A stretch of DNA of 42,500 nt from Strigamia acuminata. Taxonomy: Eukaryota; Arthropoda; Chilopoda; Geophilomorpha; Linotaeniidae. Shown in pieces: positions 17,236 to 26,938 of the stretch. A model generated the notes under the pieces. It saw only the letters and a program-made list of their open reading frames with translations, searched no databases and was not told the DNA's origin. Every line of letters starts with the position of its first letter. Within the stretch, counting starts at the first letter, position 1. The stretch is from contig OX442324.1 of the NCBI GenBank assembly GCA_949358305.1, positions 1,056,001-1,098,500 of the forward strand. The letters are read 5' to 3'. The position numbers and the translations under genes were made by a program.

Positions 17236-18161
17236 ATTGACTGTACGCGGTCCCTTGCTTTCTTCTCAAGTCCTTGCGCATTGACAATTTGATCCGGAGG
17301 TGTCTCGATGATTACCTCATTGATTGGTCCTAATAAAGGTGGGGTGATACTTAACTCGGATTCATTGTCCCTTACTGGCGGTGTACTGGCCCGTTCTCGC
17401 TCGATCTCCTCATTTTCTTGCTCAATCATTTCATCCAATAAAGCGCTGTCGCACTCACAGCATAAGTTTAGAGTCAAATCCGGGGGTGCAGGTGTCACAC
17501 TAGGTTCCGCCTCAAACTGCGACGAGGCGCTCGCAAACAATGCATCATCGTCGTCGCCACTGCTCCAGCTATCATCAACCGGAACCGACAATTCTGACAA
17601 ATGCGCAATGGCCTGCGCAACGGCAATCTGGACATGTTGCACATTACCTAAAATGATTTTGCGCAAAGATGAATCAACATTTTGTCCTGTTGTTGTCCGT
17701 ATTGCACGTGCCGAAGACCGCTCCTCATCTGGCGTGTCCGAAACCGGTGAACCAAGAAGTCGAGCGATGTCAGTACCAGGGTAAATCCATTGGCGAAGAT
17801 TGATATGATTCGTCTGCGCAACTCGTCGCGCACGCTGCCAATACCAGCGATGCACCGTCTCAAATCGTTGCACTGACGCCGGACTTCCGTTCAGCGCCCT
17901 AAATAGTGGAAGTGTAATACCACCAATATTAATATTGTCTTGTCGGCGTTGACATAAGGCCCATCCAAAAATCTGCCTCATCCAAACCGCAAACAGATCT
18001 CTCGGCAAGTCTCCGTTCCCATTGCACGCTCGACAAGTGCAGGTGGCTCGCGGCGGATCTTCTTCTACACCGTGGCCCGAGCAAACGGGACATATCTCGT
18101 TGCTTGGAAAACCCAAATTAAATGTTTCTCCAAAAGAATTCTCGTCCCTGTCGGCGTCCAT
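17052..18161 (-). CDS. T3 ORF1: unknown protein with paired CxxCxGxG (DnaJ-type) motifs
   Basis: 369 codons from ATG 18161. Residues 24-31 (CPVCSGHG) and 43-50 (CRACNGNG) are both exact CxxCxGxG motifs. In DnaJ/Hsp40 proteins four such motifs bind two zinc ions; a pair can bind one. There is no J domain, so this is a zinc ribbon in another context. After it comes a Trp/Arg-rich part (WMRQIFGWALCQRRQDN, RWYWQRARRVAQ), then an acidic linker with poly-Asp near residue 200, then a helix-rich C-terminus that overlaps ORF2. The start codon lies 58 bp from the end of foldback element M1, so the natural promoter or leader may be disrupted. Function unknown; the family is not one I know from retroelements. 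Confidence 0.65.
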   Translation of the reverse strand: MDADRDENSFGETFNLGFPSNEICPVCSGHGVEEDPPRATCTCRACNGNGDLPRDLFAVWMRQIFGWALCQRRQDNINIGGITLPLFRALNGSPASVQRFETVHRWYWQRARRVAQTNHINLRQWIYPGTDIARLLGSPVSDTPDEERSSARAIRTTTGQNVDSSLRKIILGNVQHVQIAVAQAIAHLSELSVPVDDSWSSGDDDDALFASASSQFEAEPSVTPAPPDLTLNLCCECDSALLDEMIEQENEEIERERASTPPVRDNESELSITPPLLGPINEVIIETPPDQIVNAQGLEKKARDRVQSICHGLQCEYRFQVLRMFNQLRGFPLVKRREDLRSLFWSPIFELYQAALQETPAHPCLLAAQ

Positions 18162-18219
18162 GTTGGTTTCGATAAGTTAATCGTTAAATGCGCCTAAGTT
18201 GGTGGAGGCAATGTTTATA

Positions 18220-18989
18220 CAGGGTGTCCCAAAAGTCTGAACCACCCCAAATAATTTCCAAAATACTTGAGATATCAGAAAACTGAAGAAAAACTCATAG
18301 GGGAAATCTTTCATTGCGAATCTGATGGGATTCTCAAATTTGACCTCAAAGCTCATTTTCAAGGTTATTTACTTGCTAACTTCTAAACCAATCAGGTTAG
18401 AGCAAAATTTCCAATTACAAAGTTGTAGAGAACCATCTAATTAGTCTAGAACTGTTCTAAAAAAATTATTTCTTACAGAATAGTTTTGAGAAAAAAAGGT
18501 TTGAAATGTTAGTCTACTCAGCTTTGTAACCTAAAACTATCATGTGGAATGTATTTCCAAAATAAATTATTTCCTTTCTTTTGTGTTTCCTCTCTTCTAC
18601 TTACAAGTATGACCCAATAAAGTGTCCTAATTGAGGATTAGCTTGGTTGCCTCAATAGTTTTAAGTTAAAAAGCTGAGTTACAAAGCTGAGTAGACTAAC
18701 ATTTCAAACCTTTTTTTCTCAAAACTTTTCCGTAAGAAATAATTTTTTTAAGAACAGTTCTAGACTAATTAGATGATTCTCTACAACTTTGTAATTGGAA
18801 ATTTTGCTCTAACCTGATTGGTTTAGAAGTTAGCAAGTGAATAACCTTGAAAATGACCTTTGAGGTCAAATTTGAGGATCCCATCAGATTTGCAATGAAA
18901 GATTTCTCCTATGAGTTTTTCTTTAGTTTTCTGATATTTCAAGTATTTTGGAAATTATTTGGGGTGGTTCAGACTTTTGGGACACCCTG
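18220..18989. mobile_element. M1: foldback MITE of mariner type, TA target duplication
   Basis: Starts CAGGGTGTCCCAAAAGTCTG and ends with its exact complement, flanked by TA (18218-18219 and 18990-18991). Arms of roughly 310 bp are inverted copies with few differences; the centre of about 150 bp is unique and AT-rich. No transposase ORF. The CAGGGTGTCCCAAAAGT terminus with TA target site is common among insect mariner-like MITEs. It sits just upstream of ORF1. Confidence 0.9.
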
Positions 18990-18991
18990 TA

Positions 18992-19356
18992 TAAATATAC
19001 AAAACAAATAATACGTTTGACAAACGATACTCACAAATACGAAGCGCAACAACACGAACGCGCACAAAACACGACAATTCAGAAATAGTTACATTCTACA
19101 CACGAATGATAAAGTGCAGGATTGTGCTCCGTTGTAAACTAATGCTTCGAGAAACTTCGAGATACAATTGAAAACTCGCACATGTAATAAAGTCGGGTTC
19201 GAGACTAGGTTGTAACTAATCACAATAGAAGGGCGACATTCAGTATTGGAATTCGGAAGTTAACGAAGGTTGTCTTCGCTCAGAACTCTTGTTTTAAAGT
19301 GATTAAATAAAGATGGTGAGATAAACAAGTAATAATTCAGAACACAGAATATTAAT
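18992..19356. other. T3 non-coding or deleted segment
   Basis: No ORF on either strand. The reverse transcriptase and integrase expected here in a gypsy element are absent, so a large deletion may have its junction in this stretch. Confidence 0.35.
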
Positions 19357-19889
19357 TTAAATAAAGTGCGCATAAATTATACTGATTAAATAATTTAAAT
19401 GAATTGTGGAAATAACCACGTGACTCAAAGTTAATTTACGGGAAATTGTCTTTTTTAATTTGGAAGAAACTTTCGAAGTTTCTTTTCTTTTTGGGGACCA
19501 AATACTCGACCATTTACTCTGCGCACGATGTCGAATTTGTTTAACTCGATATTGCGCATCGTCAGGTGGATATTCGAATATTTCGTGTTGTAAAGGTCCA
19601 TGCGTTAGGAGGAGGCAATTAATTTCACTCACCGGACCCGGTTTCTTTAGTATTTTCGTCGGAACGATCTCACTAATGGCCACTGGTGGATTGGATGAAT
19701 CCTGCGTTTCCTCCGGCGCAAATGGTAAAACCAGAATTTATTCTGACTTTTTTGCTTCTTCATAAGTCATAAACTTGCGAATCTCACTTGAGCCTACCAT
19801 ACTCCACTGTTTTCGTGCGTGGTCAATATCTATACCAACCGCTGTACAGAAATCGCGTCCAAGGAGCATATCCATCTTAGCGTCGGGTA
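19357..19889 (-). pseudogene. pol: T3 protease C-terminal half and linker
   Basis: Begins at the M2 insertion and continues the retropepsin: MLLGRDF matches the second conserved protease motif (hydrophobic-LLG-x-D), followed by GIDIDHARKQW. An in-frame TAA at 19738-19740 interrupts it; the same frame then continues through a Pro-rich linker and a basic region to 19357. No reverse transcriptase follows. With M2 and one copy of TA removed, the frame is continuous with the other protease half at 21041-21761. Confidence 0.7.
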
Positions 19890-21038
19890 CAGTGGTGGAA
19901 AAAAGTTTGAGACCACTACAGGTTTCTTGGTTGCAATTCAAATTTTGGCTTGAAAATTTATTTACAGGTTTATATCATGACAATAAAGCATTGTTTAAAA
20001 TTATAAGACAATAACTCAAATCAAATTTAAGAAATGAAAAAAATTGTTCAAAAAATGTCATTTATGCTGGAAAAAAGTTTGAGACTATGTGCTGTAAATC
20101 ATCAAAAATATAACCAATTTTCATTTCTAATGTCTGGTATGCTTCCAATTCGTTCTAATAACTATAATGAACCTATTTGCCATTGAATTAACTAAATATT
20201 TTAGATTATTCGGGGTTGTCTTTAGCATGGGTAGGTGCATTATTAGGTGAAATTCAAACATTGGAACATTAATTTCATCTCTAAATGGAAGAAGAGTAGC
20301 ATATTGCTTCAGAAAGTGGTGAAACAAATGCAGAATTTGGTGTAACAACTGCAAGAGTTGGCATTTCGTTCAGGGAATTTTACCCTAAATAATTAATTAT
20401 GTACAGACACATATCTGGCTAAAAAAGTAAAGAGGATAAATTTATTTTGGATGGACCTGATGGCGTTCTACACTATTGGTATGATTTTCACCCATCACCA
20501 CATCTATTTTTTGCTGGTGGGTGAATAATGATTTGGGATGAAATTGCCCTGAATGAAATGTCAAATCTTGCAGTTGGTACGCTAAATTCCGCATTTGTTT
20601 CACCACATTCTGAAGCAATATACTACTCTTCTTCGATTTAGAGATGAAATTAATGTTCCAATGTTTGAATTTCACCAAATAATGCACCTACTCATGCTAA
20701 GGACAACCCTGATTAATCTAAAATATTTAGTTAATCCAATGGCAAATAGGTTCATTATAGTTATTAGAATGAATTGGAAGCATACCAGACATTAGAAATG
20801 AAAATTGGTTATATTTTTGATGATTTAGAGCACGTGGTCTCAAACTTTTTTCCAGCATAAATGACATTTTTTGAACAATTTTTGTTATTTCTTAAATTTG
20901 ATTTATTATTATTATTATTATTAATAATTTTAAACAATGCTTTATTGTCATGATATAAACCTGTAAATAAATTTTCAAGCCAAAATTTGACTTGCAATCA
21001 AGAAACCTGTAGTGGTCTCAAACTTTTTTCCACCACTG
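19890..21038. mobile_element. M2: foldback Tc1/mariner-type element with IR/DR arms
   Basis: Starts CAGTGGTGGAAAAAAGTTTG and ends with its complement, flanked by TA on both sides. Long inverted arms, each about 450 bp or more, surround a short divergent centre. Within each arm the motif GGAAAAAAGTTTGAGAC occurs twice, at the tip and about 175 bp inside, an IR/DR layout like that of some Tc1 elements. No transposase frame survives. It interrupts the T3 protease. Confidence 0.9.
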
Positions 21039-21040
21039 TA

Positions 21041-21761
21041 AAACCATGCAGATGAATTTTACAATACCCATTGGAGCGCGTAGAGCCAGTTGCATTGATT
21101 TGGTGGAAGTCACTATTTCGCCTGATGCGACCTGTAGCTGCTCATGGAGATTTACAAAGTCCAAACCCATTTTTTCGTGTAGTTGTTGACACACGTCCTC
21201 ACTCATTACACAAGTTTGTGCGCCCGAGTCCAGAAGCACAGTACAAGCTACATTAGCCCAGGAAATCTTTACACAAGGTGTTTCCTTGCACAAACGATCC
21301 CCGCGAGTTATCTCAATGATGGGTTCTTGAGTATCTTTAAGTTCTTCTGGCGATAACATTACGAAAGATACCTTCATAGGAGAGATCACTTCCTTTGGAG
21401 CCTCAGTCACTGTTACACTGGAAGTAGTCTTAATAATTGGTAAAGTTTTAGTAATTTTACTTACTGTTGTCACTTTCGGGTTTTTCTTCGAAATTGCAGG
21501 TTGCAAATCTGTCAATTTCGGCAATGTGTCCGTTACAGCTTCAGAAACGGCAGTCTGCAGATCTGACGCTTTTGTTGCTGATGTGATGATGGAAGATGAT
21601 GACGAATTAACACTATTCACTGGTTTATACTCTGAGAGAGTAATAACAGTTGAAGATGTTGTTGAATTAACCTGTTTGAAATTTTTCTCTTTCAGGTTAA
21701 TCAAAGGTGGTGCGCGTTGTTCGGATTCCAGACGTTTTGCGTTAAAGGCCGGTTGACTCAT
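21041..21761 (-). pseudogene. pol: T3 protease N-terminal half with Ser/Thr-rich leader
   Basis: From ATG 21761 the frame has about 150 Ser/Thr/Lys-rich residues and then a retropepsin: VLLDSGAQTCVMSED holds the catalytic DSGA triplet. M2 cuts the domain after the CMV residues. The frame is open upstream of the ATG and is in the minus-one frame relative to gag, so it was probably expressed by frameshifting. The coding frame is broken only by M2 here. Confidence 0.75.
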
Positions 21762-21877
21762 TTGCGGCCTGGTTCTCCCGGCTTTACAAACTTCAGGCCT
21801 TCGGAGTTTTCCGGTCTCTTGAATTCTTTAAAGCAGACGAGACTTAACGGATGCCAATTCGCACTATCAACCAAATA

Positions 21878-23524
21878 TCACCAGTCCTTTCGGGTTTTCC
21901 TCCAGGCAACGCCTCTTTCGGGGCATTTGACAATTATGGGAGGTTTTGGCGCCGGCGGAAAAGTGACAATTGATGTTGAGCACACATGGTCCTTTGGGAC
22001 GTCTGCAGGAGGTGTTAGAGTGGCTAAATTTACTTTTATTGTCGCCTTCTGTGCTGCTCCTGCGACAGTGCTCTTCTTGGTGTCCGGTTCCACGTCCGTG
22101 TCGCTGCTACTGCTACTCGAATCGGGTTCCTGCGCCGGTGATTGTTGTGATGCCGGTTGTACTGCAGCTAACTCGATTAGAAATTGTTTCCGATACCTCG
22201 CAAAACGTTTGGCGTCGTTAGACGCGAGAGATTTGACGTCATCGTCTCCTTTGGACTTCTCCACAGCCTTGTGCACTGTAGGGCGTTGCGCATCACGTAG
22301 AGAGGGCATTCGTTGATCAGCCATACCCAGATCTCTGTATTCATCTGCTCGAATGGTGTCCAGCTGTAGACGATTGTCGATGTCGTTTCCTCTTTGGATC
22401 GCCTCGTCCAGCGAGTTTACGTTCCATGCGCGCAAGAGATGAACAACCTCGGTTTGCATCATGTTTTGAGCTTTCTCTCATTGGAGCTCCAGGTCGGTAT
22501 ATCCTGCAACTTCAAGGTAATACACAATCTCACTCAAAAATGACATCGTAGACTCTCCGTTGCGCTGCTTTCGATTGGAAAGTTTCACGTTGGCCGCTGC
22601 CGAATTCATGGCGAAAGCTCGTCGAAATAAAATCTCAAAGTCCTCCCATGTTGTTGGTTTTGGTTTCAGTGCCAACCACCATCGTTTCGCTCTTCCACGT
22701 GTCGCTTGGATGACAAATACTTTTAAATATTCGTCCACCGGGGCCTGCATAGAATACATGTGCGCGTACAACTGCGCAAGGTAAAGATTTAAATAGTCAA
22801 GATCAGCTTTATCTGGATCGAAACAAGGAGGTTTTCCAGGTTTAAAACAATTCTTATCTTTACTTGCTTTTTGCGCCCTTACCGACGGCAGCGACAACTT
22901 AGCTTTTGTGTCTGACCTGTTCCGAGGATATCCCATCTTAGAGTACAACATCGAGCTCATCAGATCTCGATTTGCTCGTGTTGTTGGATCCAATTGCACG
23001 GATTCTCTTGATGGAGCCTGGGTGTAGTTCGTTGCCATTGTCGGCATTGGCGGCACCGTTGTTGTGTAGACAATTGGCGCAGCTGCGGCAGTCGTTCTTA
23101 CTCGCTGGCCTCGATGTTCCGTTTCCCGTTGTTGGTGCAAACGTGCTGTAGGAAGTTTTAAATCATATGGCGCCGAGTTGCCTGTAACTCTTATGGATCC
23201 ATGCGTTGATCCACCGTCCAAAGACCGTGCAGTCCCTGTTCGTAGAGAGCGAGAGCCTTGTTGGAATATTTCGCGAATTTCATTTACTAGACCTCGTGTT
23301 TGAGCATAGTATTGATTGCGCAAGTCGGACATCAGCAAACCTTCCGAATTTAATGTTACGGGGTCTACTAATGCTCTAGGCTGCGCCGGACGGAAAAAAG
23401 ATGGCGTCGCCAAAAAGTCAGGTGTCGACGTGGCAAAATTTACTTGAGGTTGCGCTCGCGAGTTTGCGACAGCTGTAGTCATGGAATGATTAAATGGAGC
23501 CGGCATTGGTTCCGCAATACTCAC
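21878..23524 (-). pseudogene. gag: T3 Gag, one in-frame stop, N-terminus cut by T4
   Basis: Retrotransposon Gag-like protein. The capsid-like region is clear: CFDPDKADLDYLNLYL, then RGRAKRWWLALKPKPTTWEDFE. A TGA at 22478-22480 interrupts the frame, which continues at once in the same register (MMQTEVVHLLRAWN) to 21878. The C-terminus has a Ser/Asp-rich run and no complete CCHC knuckle; an isolated KCPERG suggests a decayed one. The frame is also open upstream without any ATG, through to the T4 LTR boundary at 23591, so the true start lies on the other side of T4. Confidence 0.75.
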
Positions 23525-23591
23525 AAGCGCTTCCTGTTGTTCGATACGATTTCTTCGTAATTGATCGTGTTTGTTATGCTTTAGTGTATAC

Positions 23592-23881
23592 TGTTATGTC
23601 ATATCATCAAGCGATGACACTTGTTGCATTGTATTTATTCGATTATTAATGTACTGATTTACCTGCACGACTGGCTGCAGTATTTGTTTACATGCAGTCT
23701 GTATGTTCTGCCCAAAGGGGGCGTTGTTTACTTTTTGCTAGTCACATGACTGGATAATAAACGGCACTTGCTGCTCAGCCTTAGACAAGTAAAGATGGCT
23801 TGCTTTTCATTTCACATTAGATGTTTTTCCACACCATTGCTGATTCACACAATATAATCAACTTTATGCCACAAATTAACA
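23592..23881 (+). repeat. T4 5' LTR
   Basis: 290 bp with termini TGTTA and TAACA, a polyadenylation signal AATAAA at 23756-23761, and the primer site one base after its end. The size is close to the 276 bp of Drosophila copia. The 5' boundary also coincides with the loss of the T3 gag frame. Confidence 0.75.
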
Positions 23882-23882
23882 A

Positions 23883-23893
23883 GGTTATGGGCC
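23883..23893 (+). other. T4 primer binding site, internal tRNA-iMet (copia type)
   Basis: GGTTATGGGCC is complementary to the anticodon stem-loop of initiator tRNA-Met (GGCCCAUAACC). Drosophila copia is known to prime from a 5' half of this tRNA at the same site. Confidence 0.75.
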
Positions 23894-24583
23894 GCTATAA
23901 CGTTGGGAAAACGTTCACGGTGATTTGCAAGTTATTTCGAGGTCGGCAGAGAAGTTTTCCTCCTCATCCAACATGGCGGCGCCCATGAGTGAAGTAACCA
24001 GTTCGTCTTCATGCCGGGATATCTGAGTTTGGAAAGCAGCAACCAGTTATCAAACAACACGAGGACAATAAGGGGCTCGAGAAATTATAAAACATATTAT
24101 TTAAACAATTTCTGTTTTTGTTTTGGGCAATTTGTTCCCGTATTGCGAGGCGCAATACGTATCGTCAACGAGACGATATTTTCGGTGGAGAAACGTTTCC
24201 GATACGACGGCGACTGTTCCAGCCAACCACACGTGAAGTGTGAACTGAAATCGTCGAGGAACAAGTTGGAAAACGGCGAACATTTTAGTGAACAATTTGC
24301 GAGGATTTGGAACGGCGCGACACAAGCGAACGAGTTACGAGGAGAAAACAACATTTAATGAACAATTTTCGTGCAAATTTTCGAATATTATCATTTAATA
24401 CCGTTCTTAGATTAGTGTGTGCTAGGATAAATTTTTGGGGGAAAACTGTGTTCACAGTTATACTAGTCATACTAGTCAGTCTAGTTATACTAGTTGAGTG
24501 TGAGCGACTGAACACTGTGGTGTTATACCAGTCATACTAGTCTGTCTAGTTATACTGGTTGAGTGTGTGCGTATCAAGACAAC
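23894..24583 (+). other. T4 leader
   Basis: Non-coding, 690 bp. It includes CAACATGGCG (23969-23978), a one-mismatch form of the recurrent YY1-like decamer, and ends with a direct repeat listed separately. Confidence 0.5.
24466..24571 (+). repeat. 41-bp direct repeat in T4 leader
   Basis: GTCATACTAGTC-GTCTAGTTATACT-GTTGAGTGTG occurs at 24466-24506 and 24531-24571 with three differences, a 65-bp period. Each unit is itself full of ACTAGT words. The second ends 12 bp before the gag ATG. Confidence 0.75.
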
Positions 24584-26938
24584 ATGGACACGGACAAACC
24601 AGAAAGGAAAGTGACTTTACTGAACAGAACGAATTACGACACATGGAAACAACAAATCAAGGTTTTGTTGATGCATCATGGTTGTTGGGCTTTTACCGAC
24701 GGGACGGAAGAAGCATTGGCACCCGGAGCATCTTGGCGAGATCGCTCAGATTACAAATTAAGGAAAGGAAGGGCGTTCAGCTTGATTTATTATTCGATAG
24801 AAGAGCAATACCACGAATTGCTCAGCGGGGTCGAGGACGCCAAAAAGGCTTGGGATACATTGAAAGCAAATTTTGAACCGGTATCCCGTGCGCTGATTAT
24901 ACGTCTGCTGGACGAATTCTTCAGTTTGAAGTACGATCCGGCGACGGAAACCATTGGTATTTTCGCCGCGAAAATCCGGAATGCTGCGAAGAAATTAGCA
25001 GATGTGAAACACAAGCTAGAGGATTTATACCAGGCATTTCAACTCATTAGATATCTACCACAGGAATATCAATCGATCGTTCAAGCGATTTATAGATGGG
25101 AAGATATCAACTTTACTTTGGAAAAGGTTGAAATCGAGTTGGTCGCCGAAGAGGGCAGACTTGTGCAACAAAGAAGAGATTCTGGCCAAGGACCGATCGT
25201 GGATGCATTTAGCACGGGACCTGGTTCAACAAGTGCAAAAAATGGCGACAATTCATCTAAATCCCAGCAGAAGAATAACAACCAAAGCAACAAAGCCAAT
25301 TACACGGGACAAAAAGGCGGGAGGTCAAATTGGCGAGGCGGAGGAAACACGAATTCCAGAGGAAACAGCACCGGATCAACGAGACGGGGGCCGTGTTTCC
25401 GTTGCAACCAACACGGACATTGGGCCAAAGAGTGCACGGCACAACTACAATTGGCTCCAAACAGCAACATGAAGTCGAATACCGTCGAGGAACTGGATAC
25501 GAACATGTTGGACATTGGTTTTCTCACCGAATTAGGTGAACAAGAGATGCTGCAGTGCAGTGAAGCCAGTAATTGCTGGATTTATGATACGGGAGCAACG
25601 GGGCACTTCTGTAAAGACAGAAGTCAATTCCACAACTTTAAAGAGATGAGTGGAACAATTAGTCAGGCCGACAAGAAGACCCTAATCCAGATACAAGGAG
25701 TTGGGAATGTCTGCATCATGTGTTTGGTCGGGAGCGAAACAATCCCCATAACACTGAAGAAAGTGTACTACGCGCCTGATCTACGGAGAAATTTGCTGTC
25801 GGGACCGTGTATTGACGAGGCACGATGCAGGGTCGCTGTTGGTGCAGGGCTGGTCAAAATTTATGATCCACAATGGAAACGACAACTTATGGAAGGTGTA
25901 AAGAAGGACAGACTGTACTATATCAAACTCAGCGATCAAAAACCCGATTTTGAGAAGCTAAAAGCAAAAGAATTGGACAAAGCCAATGTAGGCGAACAAA
26001 AGAACGAGCAGAAACAACAAGAATTACCACACACAAGTAGGACTAAATCGAGCCCAGAAGAGGCGAGGTTGTGGCACGAACGATTGGGGCACATTCATTT
26101 CCCAAGTGTGCAGGGAATGAGTCGAAGCGAAGCTGTCATTGGGCTGCCATTATTGGATGTTCCGATCACGCAGTGTGATGTCTGCAGTTTGGCGAAGAAG
26201 AAAGCGGTTTCTCACAAGTCCATACCGGGCATTAGGTCCAAGGAACCACTACAACTACTTCATATGGACGTATGCGGAGCATTCAACACAGCAACACTAT
26301 CGGGGAATAGATACTTCCTCACAATAACGGACGATTTTTCCCGTTATTCAACTGTGTATCTCATGAAGAAAAAGGACGAGGTGTTTGAAATTTTCCAAAA
26401 ACACGTAAAACGAATTGAGCGGCTACTTGGCAAGTCGGTTTTAGCCATACGGACAGATAATGGTATGGAGTTTTGTTCCAACAAGTTTGGAGAATACCTC
26501 GAAGGCCAAGGAATTACGCATGAACAAACAAATGCGTACACACCTGTCCAAAATGGAGTTTCGGAAAGACTTAACCAAACTTTGGCGAACGGGATGCGAG
26601 CTCTCATTTATGATGCACAATTGGAACATCGATTTTGGGGGGAAGCCATCTTGACCTTTAACTATTTGAGAAATAGGATCGCAAAGCTCAACTCGGAGAA
26701 GACGCCGATGGAACTCTACTATGGTCGGAAACCATCTTTGCGCCATTTGAGAAAGTTTGGAAGTTTGTGCTTCGTGCAGAAAAAGGTCAGAGACGGAAAA
26801 ATCGACAACAAAGGAATAAATGGGATTATGCTCGGCTATTCCAGGATTACAAAGGGCTACAGAATCTGGCTGCCGGACTTCTCAAAAGTCATCGAGACAA
26901 GCGATGTGAAGTTTGTCGAAGTTTGTGAAGTTTGTTGA
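24584..26938 (+). CDS. gag: T4 Gag-protease-integrase (copia), frame ends in a short duplication
   Basis: Starts at ATG 24584 in good context. Residues 1-200 resemble the copia Gag (UBN2) domain (NYDTWKQQIKVLL, AWDTLKANFE). A CCHC knuckle CFRCNQHGHWAKEC lies near 271-284, the protease DTGA near 335 (WIYDTGATGHFC). Then the gag-pre-integrase zinc region (LWHERLGHIHF, CDVCSLAKK) and the integrase core with Asp in HMDVCG (about 559), Asp in RTDNGMEF (about 622) and Glu in VSERLN (about 659). The frame ends at 26938 after three copies of a GAAGTTTGT word, and RT continues in the next frame. Everything before that point is intact. Confidence 0.9.
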   Translation: MDTDKPERKVTLLNRTNYDTWKQQIKVLLMHHGCWAFTDGTEEALAPGASWRDRSDYKLRKGRAFSLIYYSIEEQYHELLSGVEDAKKAWDTLKANFEPVSRALIIRLLDEFFSLKYDPATETIGIFAAKIRNAAKKLADVKHKLEDLYQAFQLIRYLPQEYQSIVQAIYRWEDINFTLEKVEIELVAEEGRLVQQRRDSGQGPIVDAFSTGPGSTSAKNGDNSSKSQQKNNNQSNKANYTGQKGGRSNWRGGGNTNSRGNSTGSTRRGPCFRCNQHGHWAKECTAQLQLAPNSNMKSNTVEELDTNMLDIGFLTELGEQEMLQCSEASNCWIYDTGATGHFCKDRSQFHNFKEMSGTISQADKKTLIQIQGVGNVCIMCLVGSETIPITLKKVYYAPDLRRNLLSGPCIDEARCRVAVGAGLVKIYDPQWKRQLMEGVKKDRLYYIKLSDQKPDFEKLKAKELDKANVGEQKNEQKQQELPHTSRTKSSPEEARLWHERLGHIHFPSVQGMSRSEAVIGLPLLDVPITQCDVCSLAKKKAVSHKSIPGIRSKEPLQLLHMDVCGAFNTATLSGNRYFLTITDDFSRYSTVYLMKKKDEVFEIFQKHVKRIERLLGKSVLAIRTDNGMEFCSNKFGEYLEGQGITHEQTNAYTPVQNGVSERLNQTLANGMRALIYDAQLEHRFWGEAILTFNYLRNRIAKLNSEKTPMELYYGRKPSLRHLRKFGSLCFVQKKVRDGKIDNKGINGIMLGYSRITKGYRIWLPDFSKVIETSDVKFVEVCEVC

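Larger units (their letters stand above)
13541..23591 (-). mobile_element. T3: decayed gypsy-like element carrying two extra ORFs
   Basis: On the minus strand: gag (interrupted at its N-terminus by T4), protease (split by M2), a linker, then no RT, RNase H or integrase, then two overlapping ORFs, a hairpin-rich 3' region, a polypurine tract and a 3' LTR. Both M1 and M2 have inserted into it. That all parts belong to one element is inferred from strand and order; the ORF pair could come from a separate element. Confidence 0.6.

Noticed and set aside
17052-17262. A programmed frameshift between T3 ORF1 and ORF2
   Set aside because: The frame relation fits minus-one, but I see no canonical X XXY YYZ heptamer in the overlap, so an indel is equally likely.
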